A DNA stretch of 64,000 nt from Ochromonas danica (taxonomy: Eukaryota > Sar > Chrysophyceae > Chromulinales > Chromulinaceae), in the NCBI GenBank assembly GCA_015146655.1, contig VKHL01000089.1, positions 54,833-118,832 on the forward strand. The letters are read 5' to 3'. A program made the translations under genes and the position numbers. The notes beneath the pieces are model-generated. The model ran no database searches and was not told the origin of the DNA. It worked only from the letters and a program-made list of their open reading frames with translations. Shown here piece after piece: positions 1 through 12,252 of the stretch. Each line of letters begins with the position of its first letter. Position 1 is the stretch's first letter.

Positions 1-227
1 CCTCTGAGTTGGTCGTCTTCGTGACCAGTTGACTATTGACTAATCGAGGGCGAATAATAACTAGATGAGTGGGCGTTTTCTTGGCTTTGGGAAAGCTTTT
101 GCTATCGCGATAGAGTATAATGGACATTGATCGATGCTTGTTAATTGGTTGGATTGGTCGCTGTTCAAAGAGTTTTATTTATGGACTTTGCGAGAGAGAA
201 GAGTTCAATGTTGACATGGAGACAGAC

Positions 228-293
228 TTCCAGAAAACCAGACCCAGACATCTGGAAGGTTCCAGAAGACCAAACTCTGCTTCTGGAACCTTC
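228..293 (+). promoter_or_regulatory. heat-shock element cluster upstream of HSP20
   Basis: Two perfect three-unit heat-shock elements lie here: GAAggTTCcaGAA at 255-267 and TTCtgGAAccTTC at 281-293. A two-unit element TTCcaGAA sits at 228-235. These are the inverted nGAAn pentamers bound by trimeric HSF. The block ends about 120 bp before the HSP20 start codon, so HSF-driven induction of that gene is a strong inference. Confidence 0.85.
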
Positions 294-413
294 TCTCCCC
301 TATCACGGCTTAAGTTAACAGTTGCAGGTTGACATGTCTGGGTGTGGTCACAATTAAACATCAACACGATAAACAAGAGACTTCGTTGCCCTTTTTCAGA
401 GATCGACCAAACC

Positions 414-1019
414 ATGATGAACCTAACACTACTTCAATCAGACCACGACTCACTCTTCTCATCATTCCACCCTTTCCAGGATTTGTTCTTCCAGGATGAA
501 TACTGGGACGACCTCTTCGCTCCCTTCCTAAGAGAATACCGCCAGAAAAACAAGCGACGCAGACTTCAACCACAAGCTAATAAGGAGAAAGCTGTAGTGC
601 AGCAGGAGCAGGAGGAGGTGGTGGAGGAGGAGGGGCCTTCATCGAATACCGTCGCAACACTTCCTGCGGCTGCTTTCATGTCAACTGACCTCATTGAGAC
701 TGATGATGCCTACCTCATACACATGGACCTCCCTGGCATCCCTCCCCAAGACATTGACATCTCTCTGCAGGCGGGAGAGAAGGCATCCATTCTCACCATC
801 CAGGCAGAGCGCAAGGCACTCTTCGATGATAAGAAAGACAAGGCACACAGTGTGGAGCGCGTCATTGGCAAGGTACAGAGGAGGATCCGCTTGCCAGGTA
901 ATGCAGACTGTGACCAGACACAGACGAGTTACAAGGAAGGAGTGCTGATGATCCGACTGGGTAAGAAGAAGCAGGAGACAGCTGAGAAGAAGCGCAAGTT
1001 GATCATTCAGACTGACTAA
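414..1019 (+). CDS. small heat shock protein, HSP20/alpha-crystallin family
   Basis: An ATP-independent holdase chaperone that binds unfolding proteins, probably cytosolic because no targeting signal is visible. The 201-residue product has a variable N-terminus rich in F and W, a basic/acidic linker with a poly-Glu run, and a C-terminal alpha-crystallin domain of about 95 residues. That domain opens with the ETDDAYLIHMDLPGI strand and ends with GVLMIRLGKK, which match the family's conserved ends. The basic tail KKRKLIIQTD lacks a clear IxI motif. The ATG at 414 is preferred over an upstream in-frame ATG at 342 because it sits right before the phenylalanine-rich start typical of HSP20. No intron is needed. 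The upstream heat-shock elements fit the identification. Confidence 0.9.
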   Translation: MMNLTLLQSDHDSLFSSFHPFQDLFFQDEYWDDLFAPFLREYRQKNKRRRLQPQANKEKAVVQQEQEEVVEEEGPSSNTVATLPAAAFMSTDLIETDDAYLIHMDLPGIPPQDIDISLQAGEKASILTIQAERKALFDDKKDKAHSVERVIGKVQRRIRLPGNADCDQTQTSYKEGVLMIRLGKKKQETAEKKRKLIIQTD

Positions 1020-2840
1020 CGAGGTGACTGAGAGTATGAAAAGTGTCATGATATCTCTTGTAGAAGATAGATAATGCTAATTCCTAGTTTAACAGAATAA
1101 TCACATTCTTCATATTGATGATGTATTTGAAGTATGAAAACTATATGATCAACCTTAATAGTACAATTTTTTATGTAGTGTTTAGTACTGTATAGTCTCT
1201 ACACACAGACTACTTACAACTTGCTGTACCACCCCTAGAGACTATGTCTGTGCTAGATGGCCAGAAAGCTAGAAAGCTTGAAGGCTAGATTTGGCCTGAT
1301 CACTCTCCACCACAAACAAGCACTGCTTGCTTGCTCGACACAATCAAATCACACCATCTCTGTAGACTTTTATCAGATGGAAGAGACTAAGATGTTGTGA
1401 GAGCTGGACCGGGGATTAACTTGAGCGATGGAGAGATAGGCTGAGTGTGCCTCAGCATCCAATTAGGTGAGTGAATGAACCATAGTCTGGTGTGTGTTGG
1501 TGGGAAGGGCTGGGGGTCAGTGCCATGGAGTTAGTCTGTGTGGGGGCAGAGAGAGAAAGGTGTTAATGATTCAAACAGTTCATCTGGTAGAGAGTGCAGT
1601 CCTTTGTGACGGCTACTCGATGAGATGGAACTAGATAAGGGATTTACATGAAACACACCATTTGCAGTATTTGACTGACTGCTCCCCCTCCTGCCTGCCC
1701 TACCCTACCTTACCCTACCCTGACCTGCTGTAATAGAATTGACTTGTGTGTGCATTACGTCATTAATCTCTTCTTTTGCTGTTTCTTAGACTAACCACGA
1801 CTGGCCAGCTGTGTATCACACGCGGTGGGTGGGCAAGTCACTGACTGACTGTAATGGGTGAGTGGAGGGTTGTCATCTTATCTCATGCTAATATCTGCTA
1901 CGCGTGCTGAGAGAGAGGAGGTCCAGAGAGGGTGGGGGAAGAAAAGGCTCAGTGATGAAGGAAACTTTTGGCTGTAGCTTAGTGTCCATCACGGACGCCA
2001 TGATTACCAAATATGCATCGCTGCGTTCTTCCTGAGAGCCTTTCCTTTACTGCTGCCTTCTCCACCCTTTGCCTCCTCTTCTCTTGTTGTTGTTCTTGTA
2101 CGGATGTGTTGGTTGCTCTGTTATTGTGGCTCTAATCAAGATTGTTGTTTTGATGTGATAGAGCTTATCCCAGTAAGTCACAAGGCTGTTTAAAGAACCA
2201 GTTGATGTCAAAACATGCGTGGTGTACACCACAACAGCAGATCGCAATCAATTGTTATCTCACTTTTTGCTGGGATTAGACTAGTTGCCAGTCTACGTTA
2301 ACAGCACATGCAAAAAGTGTAGACATGCTACAACGAGTATCCAAGTACACGGGATTAATATGCTGCTGATGGGCCTTGCCAAGGACAAATCTGTCCCTGT
2401 TCGTTCGCCAGGGTTTTTATCTCACTTTGTCATCATCATTAATAGTCATCTGGACTTTGTGTTTGTGCATGTTCTGACTTCGAATTATCACTTAAATTCA
2501 CAAAAGTCAATAAGTTAGAATGCTTCATAAATTTGTTCCTTCTCATGTCTCGGCAATATGATGGAGAGATCCATGGCATTGCAGTCTGTGAGATCATCTC
2601 GTGCAAGACAGCTTTAGAAGATAGAGTGACAAGAGTAATTTAAACGAAGATGACGAAGATAATTGATTCCATGGAATTGAATTGTTTTCCATACAGTACT
2701 TGTTAAGTTAAAGTCAATCTGTTGATGTTTGTGATTGATTTAATTCGATTGAGATTGTTTGGTCTGATTGCTTTCTGATTGCTATACACACACTCTGTGA
2801 TTGTAGTGGTGAACTCTGCTGGAATCTTACTCTCTTCTAA
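1020..2840. other. 1.8-kb stretch with no supported gene
   Basis: Only short reading frames without recognisable domains or codon bias occur here. The stretch holds T-rich and C-rich simple sequence, a degenerate CCCTA-rich tract near 1690-1720, and a TTCCATGGAA palindrome at 2667-2676. The last part is presumably promoter and 5' leader of the ankyrin gene. I found no RNA gene. Confidence 0.5.
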
Positions 2841-5800
2841 ATGCTCTTTAAAGTCTTTTCAAAGCAAAGCACAGCAAAGACTTTGTTGTTATCCAGTCAT
2901 TGCCGCTGTTATCACCACCACCCCACTTTCTCTCTGGCACTTCCAGCAGGCAGTGGAGAGGCGGTGCTGGCGGTGGAGGCTTGGAAGAACAGCAAAGCTG
3001 TGGCCTGGGCTGTGGCTGTCACTGAGGCTGTCCTGCCCCGCTGGCTGGGAATGTCTGCTGCGGTCGAAAAGCAATGGACCGCCGGTGTGCTCTTTTTGAG
3101 CGAGTCTGGTCAAGCAGGAAAAGGAGAAGCTGGGCTCACTGCTTCTCTTCCTCACTTATCAGACAAGCCACCGCGACCTGTGCGTCGTCAAGCCAAACCG
3201 AAAACGGAGCCAACCACTACCACTACTACCCCCTCTGCTAGTGCCAGTGCTACCACTGCTACTACTAACACTGCTGGTGATACTAGTGGTAGTGGTAGTG
3301 GTAGTGCTGGAAGAGGAGGTCGTCCTCCTCGAGAGAAAGCAAAGACATCAAGGAAAGGAGATGATGTAATAACCAGCGACACTGTCAAAACAACAACAAA
3401 GACACCCTCTGGCAGAAAGAAAACGAAATCTGCTTCACATACAAGCAATGAATCCGAAGAACCATCTCCTTCTGCCTCGTCCTCCACCTCACCTCCATTG
3501 TCATCCTCTTCCAAACCTTCTCCTTCTTCTCCACAAGGCCAAGAGTCGAAGATGATGATGACTGCCTTGTCCTCATTATCCTCCAATGAGGCAATGGAGC
3601 TGTTGAGACTATTAGGATGCTCGAAAGACTTACAAGCACATGACTCAGTGAATGGAGTCTTTCTACAACAACTCCAAGAAGTGCAGCAATTGAGAGCAAT
3701 TGGTGAGAACAAATATAAAGACAACAGGCTGAAAAGTGTTTTAAAAAAGATCAAACCATTACAAGAAGAGGGAATCTCAATGGAAATGATAGATGTTATA
3801 AGACAAAGATTGGTCAAGAAAGCTGAAGAAGATCAACTGGTTCTCTTCCAGACAATAAAGAAACAATTGCGACGGATGGCTGAGTGTGGAGATGTCACAT
3901 TAATAAAGAGACAGTTGGAAGCTTGTGGTGGAGGGATCGATCGCATCATCCCAGCAAGTGATATCAATCGTGGTTATACTGCTGACCTTATTGAAGCACC
4001 ATGGGGCAGGAGAAAGCAGGTACAGCCGACATGTCTCTGCTGCGCATTGATTGAATTGAATTGAATGGTATGGTATTGCTTGTTTGGTCACGCTATTTAG
4101 GGTGCGACGGTATTACACATCTCAGCATCTAGAGGTCATCATGACTTCGTCAAGTTGTTGTTACAACATCCAGACATCCAAGTCAACCAGACGGTGTCGT
4201 TGGTAAGTGACCGTTGATAGCTACGGGGTGAATGTACTAGTTTGTAATGAGACTGTTGTTTGATTAGATCGAATGGACTGCTCTCTATTTGGCTTGCTTT
4301 CAAGGTCATGCAAAAGTTGTACAAGCTTTGCTATCAGATGAACGAGTGGATATCAATCAAAGTGAACTAGTAAGTGTACACATCATTCTCCAACTGATAC
4401 ATAGTAGCAACAGATTGGTTGACAGTTGATGACTTCCATAATAGAACGATCTTTCTCCACTCTATACTGCCAGTCAGTGTGGTTACATCGACGTGGTGAA
4501 ACTCTTATTGTCTGATGCTCGTGTCGATGTAAACAAAGCCAGGAGAGTAAGTCGATCCATTCTATTCCTTAGCCACACATGGTCATAGAGGTTTGTTGTC
4601 ATGTCATGTAGTTAGGAGTTACTCCTCTCCATGCTGCTAGTCGAGATGGTCATGTTGAGGTTGTGAAGGTCTTGTTGTCAGATAAACGTGTGGATGTGAA
4701 TAGAGTGGATGTGGTAAGTGTACATGGTATAACATGGTGGTATATGGTTAGGGAGATTGTGTTAATGCAGTTCTCGCGGTGTAGGATGGGGCAACAGCGT
4801 TTTATACATCCTGTTATGAAGGACGTGTAGAAGTGGTGAAGGTCTTGTTGTCAGATAAACGTGTGGATGTGAATAGAGTTGATGTGGTAAGTGTACATGG
4901 TATAACATGGTGGTATATGGTTAGAGAGATTGTGTTAATGTGGTTCTCGCGGTGTAGGATGGCGCAACAGCGTTTTATAAATCCTGTTATAAAGGGCGTG
5001 TAGAAGTGGTGAAGCTCTTGTTGTCAGACAGTCGAGTGGACATTAACAAGGCCAACAAAGTAAACTATTGCCTTGTTAAGACTCAGACTGTTTATCGTGT
5101 TAATCTCATGGTTTCTGTCTGTCTGTGTCATTAGAATGGCTGGAGTCCACTCTTTGCTGCTTCTGCAGACGTTGTGAAGGTATTGCTGTCTGATAGACGA
5201 GTTGATGTAAACCAGGTGGATGAGGTGAGTGACTGACTTGACGGTCTAATAAGACGTGTTCTTCATGTGCTCTTGCTCTTTGTTTGTTTGTAGAAAGGAA
5301 TGACTCCACTCATTGCAGCATGTGCTGTGGGCCGTACTGAGGTTGTCAAAGTATTGTTATCTAGTAGTGATGTCGATGTCAACAGAAAAACCAAGGTAAA
5401 CTGTGTGTTAACACTCTATCTCACGTTGTAGTCTAACCTCATCTTTGCTATTGTGTGTGTGTATGTTTGTTTGTTTGTTGTGATTAGGATGGATGGATTG
5501 CCAGCGCGAATGGACCTGCTCTCGACATTGCCAGCGCGATTGGATCTGCTCTCGACATTGCCAGCGCGATTGCATCTGATGTTATGAAGGTTTTGTTGGT
5601 CTAGACCTGCTGGTAGGATAGGATAGGATGGTACTAATACTCTTTCCAATCTGCTACATATTGTCTAGGATGGTTTTTCTGCCTTGTTTGTTGCGATTTT
5701 CCTGGGTTCTGTGGACACAGTGAAGGTCTTGCTAGCTGACAATCGAGTTGATGTAGACAAGGTGGGGATGGTAAGACTGATTCAATGCATTGGCTTCCAA

Positions 5801-6144
5801 TCTGTTATGTGCTAAGAATGCAGTGTTTTGTTTGGTGGATTAGTTTGGAATGTCTCCCCTCTTCCTAGCCTGTGTAATGGGACAAGTCGAGGTGGTAAAG
5901 GTCTTCTTGTCAGATAGTCGAATAGACGTGAACAAATGCCAATGGGTAAGCAATCTCTTTCCATTACTTCCTTCTCCTGCTGGACATGAACGATCTAATT
6001 AATAATGCATATGCCTGTTGTCTCTTTGATTAGAATGGCATCCCAGTAGTCCATTTGACAGGGTCTGAGGAGATCAAACAGTTATTGAAAGAGAAAACAG
6101 TGAAAATGGAGAAGAAAGGCTTCTGGGGAGGAGGACTGTTTTGA
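2841..6144 (+). CDS. ankyrin-repeat protein with one repeat per exon
   Basis: Unknown partner; ankyrin repeats mediate protein-protein contacts. Exon 1 (2841-4019) encodes a Thr/Ser/Pro-rich, low-complexity region and then a helical segment. Twelve exons follow: 4101-4202, 4268-4369, 4445-4546, 4612-4713, 4785-4886, 4958-5059, 5135-5224, 5294-5395, 5488-5598, 5669-5770, 5844-5945 and 6034-6144. All introns are phase 0, and nine of the exons are exactly 102 nt, encoding one 34-residue unit with the pattern (D/N)G-x-(S/T)-x-L-x-x-A ... VVKVLLSD-x-RVDVN. The last exon encodes a short basic tail ending in GGGLF. The spliced frame is open for 802 residues. The start is uncertain: the first 100 residues are hydrophobic and unlike the rest, so the true start may be internal or in an unseen exon. 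The 5488 exon is aberrant (internal tandem repeat, weak donor gtctag). Confidence 0.75.
4612..4957 (+). repeat. tandem duplication of an ankyrin exon plus its intron
   Basis: Two adjacent 173-bp units, 4612-4784 and 4785-4957, each hold one 102-nt ankyrin exon and a 71-nt intron. The two introns differ at only about three positions, and the 3' two thirds of the exons are nearly identical. The following exon (4958) also begins almost identically to the second one. This is direct evidence for recent repeat gain by exon-intron unit duplication. Confidence 0.9.
5497..5583 (+). repeat. 30-bp coding minisatellite inside an ankyrin exon
   Basis: About 2.9 copies of a 30-bp unit (5497-5526, 5527-5556, partial 5557-5583) encode IAS-A-x-G-x-ALD repeats in frame. 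The expansion replaces the usual ankyrin helix spacing, and the exon lacks the SD-x-RVDVN tail of its neighbours. Confidence 0.85.
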
Positions 6145-7143
6145 GGATGACCTACACTACAGTGCAGTAGACTACTCTAGACATGTCATCACTCTAGACT
6201 ACTGTAGTAAATTTATCATACTGTAGTGTCTGTACGAGGTTGGTTGGTTGTTGCAATTGTAGTTACAAGATAGGGAAGAAGAAGAAGAAGTCAAGCAGAG
6301 GAGGAGTGTGTCGTCATTTAATAGAAGATTAAAGGACAGCCCCAGTCAACCTCGCGATCTAATCACATCACACTAGTCTAGTCTACACGCTGATTGTTGT
6401 ATACATCGCCTATTACTATAGGAATAGGCTAGGTTAGGTTAGGTTAGGGTATATTACTACTAGACCGAGTCTATAACTAGGTTAGGGTTAGGTTTGAATC
6501 TTTCCTTTGCTTGCTACCTGCCGTTATTGTTGTTGTTGTTCATGTTGTTGTTCATGTTGTTGTTGTTGTGATCATCAGGCATGGTCTACCTGCAATAACA
6601 ATTACAACGTATAACATAAAATATTAAATAAATAATAAATAATAATACTTGTAATACTAATAATACTACTACTACTAGTACTTGTACTAGTACTTGTAAT
6701 CCCACTACTGTAGATCTAGTAGTACACAAGTATTAGCATTAGTAATAGTAGTAGTAGTACTAGGTTAGTTTAGCTAGCTAATTGATCATTCTTTGTTATG
6801 ACTATGATAGTATGATATGACAATATGACTGTAATACCTTATCCTAACAATACTGTAAGACCAGCAAGGTCTCCATTATGACCATGTTGATAATAATAAT
6901 AATAATAATAATAATAAGCAAACTACTGTATATTGTTTGTTTGATGAGATTATTCATTCAAAGGAGAGGAAGCAACAGCAGGCAAGCAGAAGCAAATCAA
7001 CCAAATCCAAGAATAATCAATCCATCAAACCATTTGATAATCTATTCTACAATGACTACTGCTAGACTACTACTAGACTACTGCTAGACTACCACTACTT
7101 ACAATGAGATGTGATGTGTTGTAGCAATGAGATCATGAGGAGC
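6145..7143. other. 1-kb AT-rich intergenic stretch with simple repeats
   Basis: No gene is supported between the 3' ends of the ankyrin gene and the ABC transporter. It contains GTTAG/TTAGGG-like telomere-type motifs at about 6430-6450 and 6480-6495, GTT-rich tracts, ACT/AGT-rich stretches and an (AAT)n microsatellite at 6891-6917. The two genes converge here. Confidence 0.6.
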
Positions 7144-10100
7144 TTAGATGTGTGTATGATGCTCACCATGATGATGATGTTGATCATGTTGATGATGTCT
7201 GAGGGTCTCCTCGTGTCGATTACGTACAACATCCATAAATGCTGCTTTACGATCATCACCTAATTCATCAATAAAGCCTTTAAAGAGACGAGGGGAGGAG
7301 GATAAGGCATCTTTCTCATTTTCTCCGTCTCGCAATAATTCCATTGGAGTGCCAACTTCAGCAACTTTCCCATAAGCCATAACAACGACAAGGTCATAGT
7401 CTGCAATAGTTTCTAGACGATGAGCAATAGTTAACACTGTACAATCTTTGAATTCTTCACGAATCGTACGTTGAATCTTGGCATCTGTTAGACTATCCAC
7501 ACTAGCCGTTGCCTATTCCCCCAGCCACACCAAACAACAACAAACAAACACAATTATGATAACAATGAGAACAATAGCAGGTCAAGACAAGACAAGACAA
7601 GGTATTACTTACCTCATCCATGACAATAACTTTAGACTTCCTTAATAAAGCACGTGCAATACAAATCAATTGTCTTTGTCCAACAGAAATATTTTCACCA
7701 CGTTCAGATATATTACATTGTAATTGATTAGGAAACTTATTCATTACATCATCTAATAAATGAACACGTGCTAATGCTTCTAAAATCTCATCATCTTGAT
7801 ATTGATCAAAAGGATCTAAATTCTCTCTTAATGTTCCAGAAAACATAAAAGGATCTTGTGGTATAATCGTAATTTGTGAACGTAAGATATGTAATGGAAT
7901 AGATTGAATATTAACACCATCAATTTCAATCGTAGATGATGAATCAATTTCAACAATTCGAAAGAGTGCTAACATAAGAGAACTCTTTCCTGCAGCTGTT
8001 CGTCCACAAATACCAACTTTAGATCCACCAGGAATTTTCAAATTTAATCCATTTAGTACATATGGAAGATCAGGACGATATTTAAGAAAGACATTTTGTA
8101 AAATAAGATGACCATGTTGTGGCCAATGGACAAGTTGATCTAAAGGATATGATGTGATCATTTCATCTGATGCTTCTGTTTCAACGCCTTCTTCTAACGC
8201 CACTTGTTCATTATCAATCTTATCTGTTATACTATTGTTATTCTCATCATCATTGATTAGAGGTGATTCATATGATTTACAAATGACTTTCTCATGAAGA
8301 ATATTCTTGAAAACAAGTAATCTTTCAACAGATGTCATATTTGTTTCTGTTTCAATTGTCATACGAACTGTCCATTGTAATAATGCTGTCAATTGTAAAG
8401 AATAGACTAATGCAATACCAATTAGATTACTATTGGTTGAATTACCTGATTCTTTTAAAATAGCAGCAAGAATGGCAACAAAGAAAGTACACATATTAGA
8501 AATTAAATCTAATCGTAAGGCAAGCCAACGTGAAGCAAACCAAAAGACAAAGAAATTTCCAATATGTTGATTAATCAAATGATTAAATTTCAATGTAAAA
8601 ATCTCTGTATATTGAAAGGCTTTAATTGTTGTTAATCCTTGTAAGATTTCTGTAAATAATGAATAAATAGGTGAACGTGATATATTATCTAAACGTTTCA
8701 TTTCACGTGATGATTTACGAAAGAAGTTTTGTATAATAAGAAAGATAAAACATAATGGAATGAATAAGATAATGAAATAAGTTGATGATGTTAAACAAAC
8801 GATAACAATTGCTAACACAGCAAAACAATTTTGTAATGTTTGTAAGAAGAAATCTGGTAATAAAGCATCTAAATTATCAAAATCTTTTGTAAATCGATTT
8901 AAAATTCTTCCCATAGGTGTAATATCAAAATAGAGATTAATCGGTGCATTAAAGACATTAATTAATAATGTTTGATGTAAAGAATAAGATGATCCAAGAC
9001 AGACAAAGACAAAGAGAAGAGATCTTAATACTGTTATTAATACAGTCCCCCATGTTAATACAATGAAATAGACTTTATAAAAGTCATATGAATATTTATA
9101 TTTGGCAATTCCTTGTTCATCTTCTGCCCAATAACCAACCCATAAGTCACATAAGACACGTGTTCCTTGAGATAGAGAGAAGAGAGCAAAGATTAGCAAG
9201 CCTACAATAAATCCTTTCACTTGTTGATCATTCCAATAAAACCATTTCCCTTGACCTTCCTCATCATCCTCGTCATCTCCTCCTCGTTCTTGTTGTTCCT
9301 TCACCTTCTCTTCTTCTTGTCTATTCTTTCCATACTGCGTATGATGATGATGATGATAGTGGCTATGGTGGTGGTGATGATGATGATGATGGATAACAAT
9401 CTGATTGCCTTGTTGTTCATAATGACGATTAATATTCGCTTCATTGACTTTCTTCAAACGATTCTCCCAATTACTACCATTACCATTACCACGTTCTCGT
9501 CGCCTTTGTCGTCGTTGTGCTAAGAAATGTGCAAAGAAGGTAAAGGCATTGGAGAAGTACTCCACATAGGTGGAGAAGGCAACGGCACCTTTCTCTCGAT
9601 CCTCTGCTGTCATGAGATCTTGTGCATGATGACGCTTTTGTTCAATTGTTTCATAATTAGCTCGAAACAATGACTTTCCCTTTGTTAGATCATCATCATC
9701 ATCATCATCATCATCATTGTCTTTACCATCCTCTTCTTCTCGTTGTTGTTCTCGTTGTTGTTGTTGCATGGCCTTGGCAAGGCTGTCCACGTCGTCGTCG
9801 TTGTTGTTGTTATTATTATTGATCTCATTGTTATTGTTGTTTTTAGAGGAATTGTTAAGACCAAGAGCATATTCAGGATATTCTTCTATAATACTTTGAT
9901 AATCTCCTACACGATGAATTTGTCCATCTTTCAATACAATAATCTTTTGAAAATAAGGTAGATAATGATAGTTACTAGATAGACAAACTATCTTAGCTTT
10001 ATCTTCTAAATGTGATGAGGTAATAGCTTGTTGGAATAATGCCTTACCAACATGAACATCTACACTTGCTAAGGCATCATCAAAGATATACAATTCAATG

Positions 10101-12016
10101 GGTGATGGTGATGAAGAAGGTGGAGAGACTTTCTTCGTCTCTTCTGATAGATTTTGTATGAATGTTTCATAATGTAATGGTAGATGATATCCTGCATAAA
10201 GTGCACGTGCTATAGAGACTCTAGCCTTTTGTCCTCCTGACAGATTTAATCCTCTTTCTCCTATATAAGTATAGTCAGCATTAGGTAAGACTAAGAGATC
10301 ATTCGTCATCTGAGAATGATCAATCGTATCAATATATTCATTCTCATGTAAAGTAGAGTTAAATAAGACATTTTGATGGAGACTTGTATTACAAATCCAA
10401 TGTTCTTGTGCAACATAAGCAATACGTGTATTAAATGTTTCTAATGATCCTTCTCGTGTTATCATTTGACCTAATATAGCAGAGATTAATGAAGTCTTAC
10501 CACTACCAACAGATCCTACAATTGCAATGAAATCTGATGCGAACACATCCAATGAGATGTTAGATAAAGCATATGATTCTGTTTGACCATCCCAAGCAAA
10601 AGAAGCATCTTTGATAGAGATTAACAACTTCTTCTTGCCTTTCTCATTTACAACATGTCCTGAAGGAAGAGACAGCAAGGGATAGCTTTCCTTGTCATTC
10701 TCTTCGTTACTCTGCTCTAGATCATTACCATTACGAACCTCTTCTTGATGGGAAGCAGTAGCAGTGGTAGTAGCATTAGCATTAGCATTAGCAGGTGCAT
10801 CTGTGAGAAGTGGTCGTTGATCCTCTTCTTCCAGTAAGAGATACTTTGAAATACGACGTAATGAAACACGTGACTCTTGCCAGCTAGCAAAGGCCATGGG
10901 AGTAATACTAAATGGCATGCGAATGACATTGAGCAGAGCATAGAGGGTATAGACACGAGAGACTGTCAACTTCCCACCCATGCCAATATGAACCATAAAC
11001 AACGAAAAGGCAATCACAATAGGACCTACAAACATGATGATCGTGTTAATCATCTTTAACAATTGAAACTTTGTCAAATGTTTTACTTCTTGAGCACGAA
11101 TATGTTCAATACGATGTGCAGTAGCACTTTCCCAAGCATAAAACTTTAAAATACGAATACCTTGTAATGATTCATTAATCAATTTTGTTCGTTCATCTGT
11201 AAATCGCATTTGTTTAGATCGTACAGCACCAATTTGTTTACCAACATAACCTTGTATCACAATGATAATTAACATGACAATAAAGGCTACAACCGCTGCT
11301 ACACCAACATTATCAATTAATAAAGCCATAGCAACAATCGCCATAATCGGTCCAGCCCAAATCCAATTCACAAAGATTACACCATACCAAACACGTTCGG
11401 CATCTGCACTGATCATAGTAACCTTCTCTCCCATCGTATACTTTGCTCTGGAAGTACTAGATAATCGTAAAGACTTATCAAAGACAGCTGCAATTGTGGC
11501 AATTTTCATTTGCATACCAGATAAGGAGATATAATAGAAACTTATACTTTGTACAATACCATTCAATATACAAATGAAACCAAAGACACATACTAAAGCA
11601 AATCCATTCTTTATACCATAAGTACTTTCATCTGAAGAACCAGCAAGATAAGAGAGAATATCACTGACAAAGTAAGGTTGCATTAACATGATACCAACAT
11701 AAGGAATAAAGAAGATAGAAGAAGACAGAATATCTCGATTAAATGCATGAAACATTGCATTACCAACATTAGCATGTTCTCCTTTCTTTTGGATTTCTTT
11801 TCCCCAAGCTATTTTAAATTGTTTCAAAACATAACTAGCACGGAAATCATGTGGTACAGGAGGAATATCAGATGCTTCTAAAGGACGATTATATCCTAAT
11901 AAGATGAGAGGATTAATCCAAAGAAAGAAGATACGACCTAACCAAGAGGATTTGTCATAGAGACTGTGGTCTTTTGGGATGAGAATGTCAGGCGATCCAA
12001 ACAACCATTCCCACAT
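7144..12016 (-). CDS. ABC transporter, ABCC (MRP) subfamily full transporter
   Basis: An ATP-driven exporter, probably of organic anions or conjugates at the plasma or vacuolar membrane. Two exons: 12016-7613 and 7512-7144, joined in phase 0 inside NBD2 Walker B (VIVMDE | ATASVD); total 1590 residues. Order: short N-terminus without TMD0, TMD1, NBD1 (Walker [10 protein letters not shown] near residue 500, signature [15 protein letters not shown] near 590, Walker [12 protein letters not shown] near 645), a long low-complexity linker, TMD2, and NBD2 (Walker [10 protein letters not shown] near 1340, signature ISVGQRQ near 1444). NBD1 has D-D instead of D-E after Walker B, the usual ABCC degenerate site. 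The linker contains Asn, Asp and Glu runs and a His run near residues 875-893; the C-terminus is also His-rich. Start chosen at the ATG just before [10 protein letters not shown]. Substrate cannot be told from sequence. Confidence 0.93.
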
Positions 12017-12219
12017 GATATACTGGGGGTATACTACTGGTAGTATTAGCTAAAGCTTCTAGATTATCATCATCATTGTGATTGTCATTGTGATTGTCAT
12101 TATTATTTTACAAGACTATGAGAGGATGAATAGAATTGTTCTTACCAAATACAAGAGGAGAAAAGGGTGAGAGTGAGAGATGGTCTCTGTCAGTCAGTCA
12201 ATCTATCTGATCTGTTTGC

Positions 12220-12252
<33 letters not shown>

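Noticed and set aside
2285-2518. 77-codon plus-strand open frame upstream of the ankyrin gene
   Set aside because: Two CxxC-like residues at the start are not followed by any motif; composition is that of the AT-rich flank.
3188-3817. 209-codon minus-strand open frame opposite ankyrin exon 1
   Set aside because: It mirrors the Thr/Ser-rich low-complexity coding sequence on the other strand.
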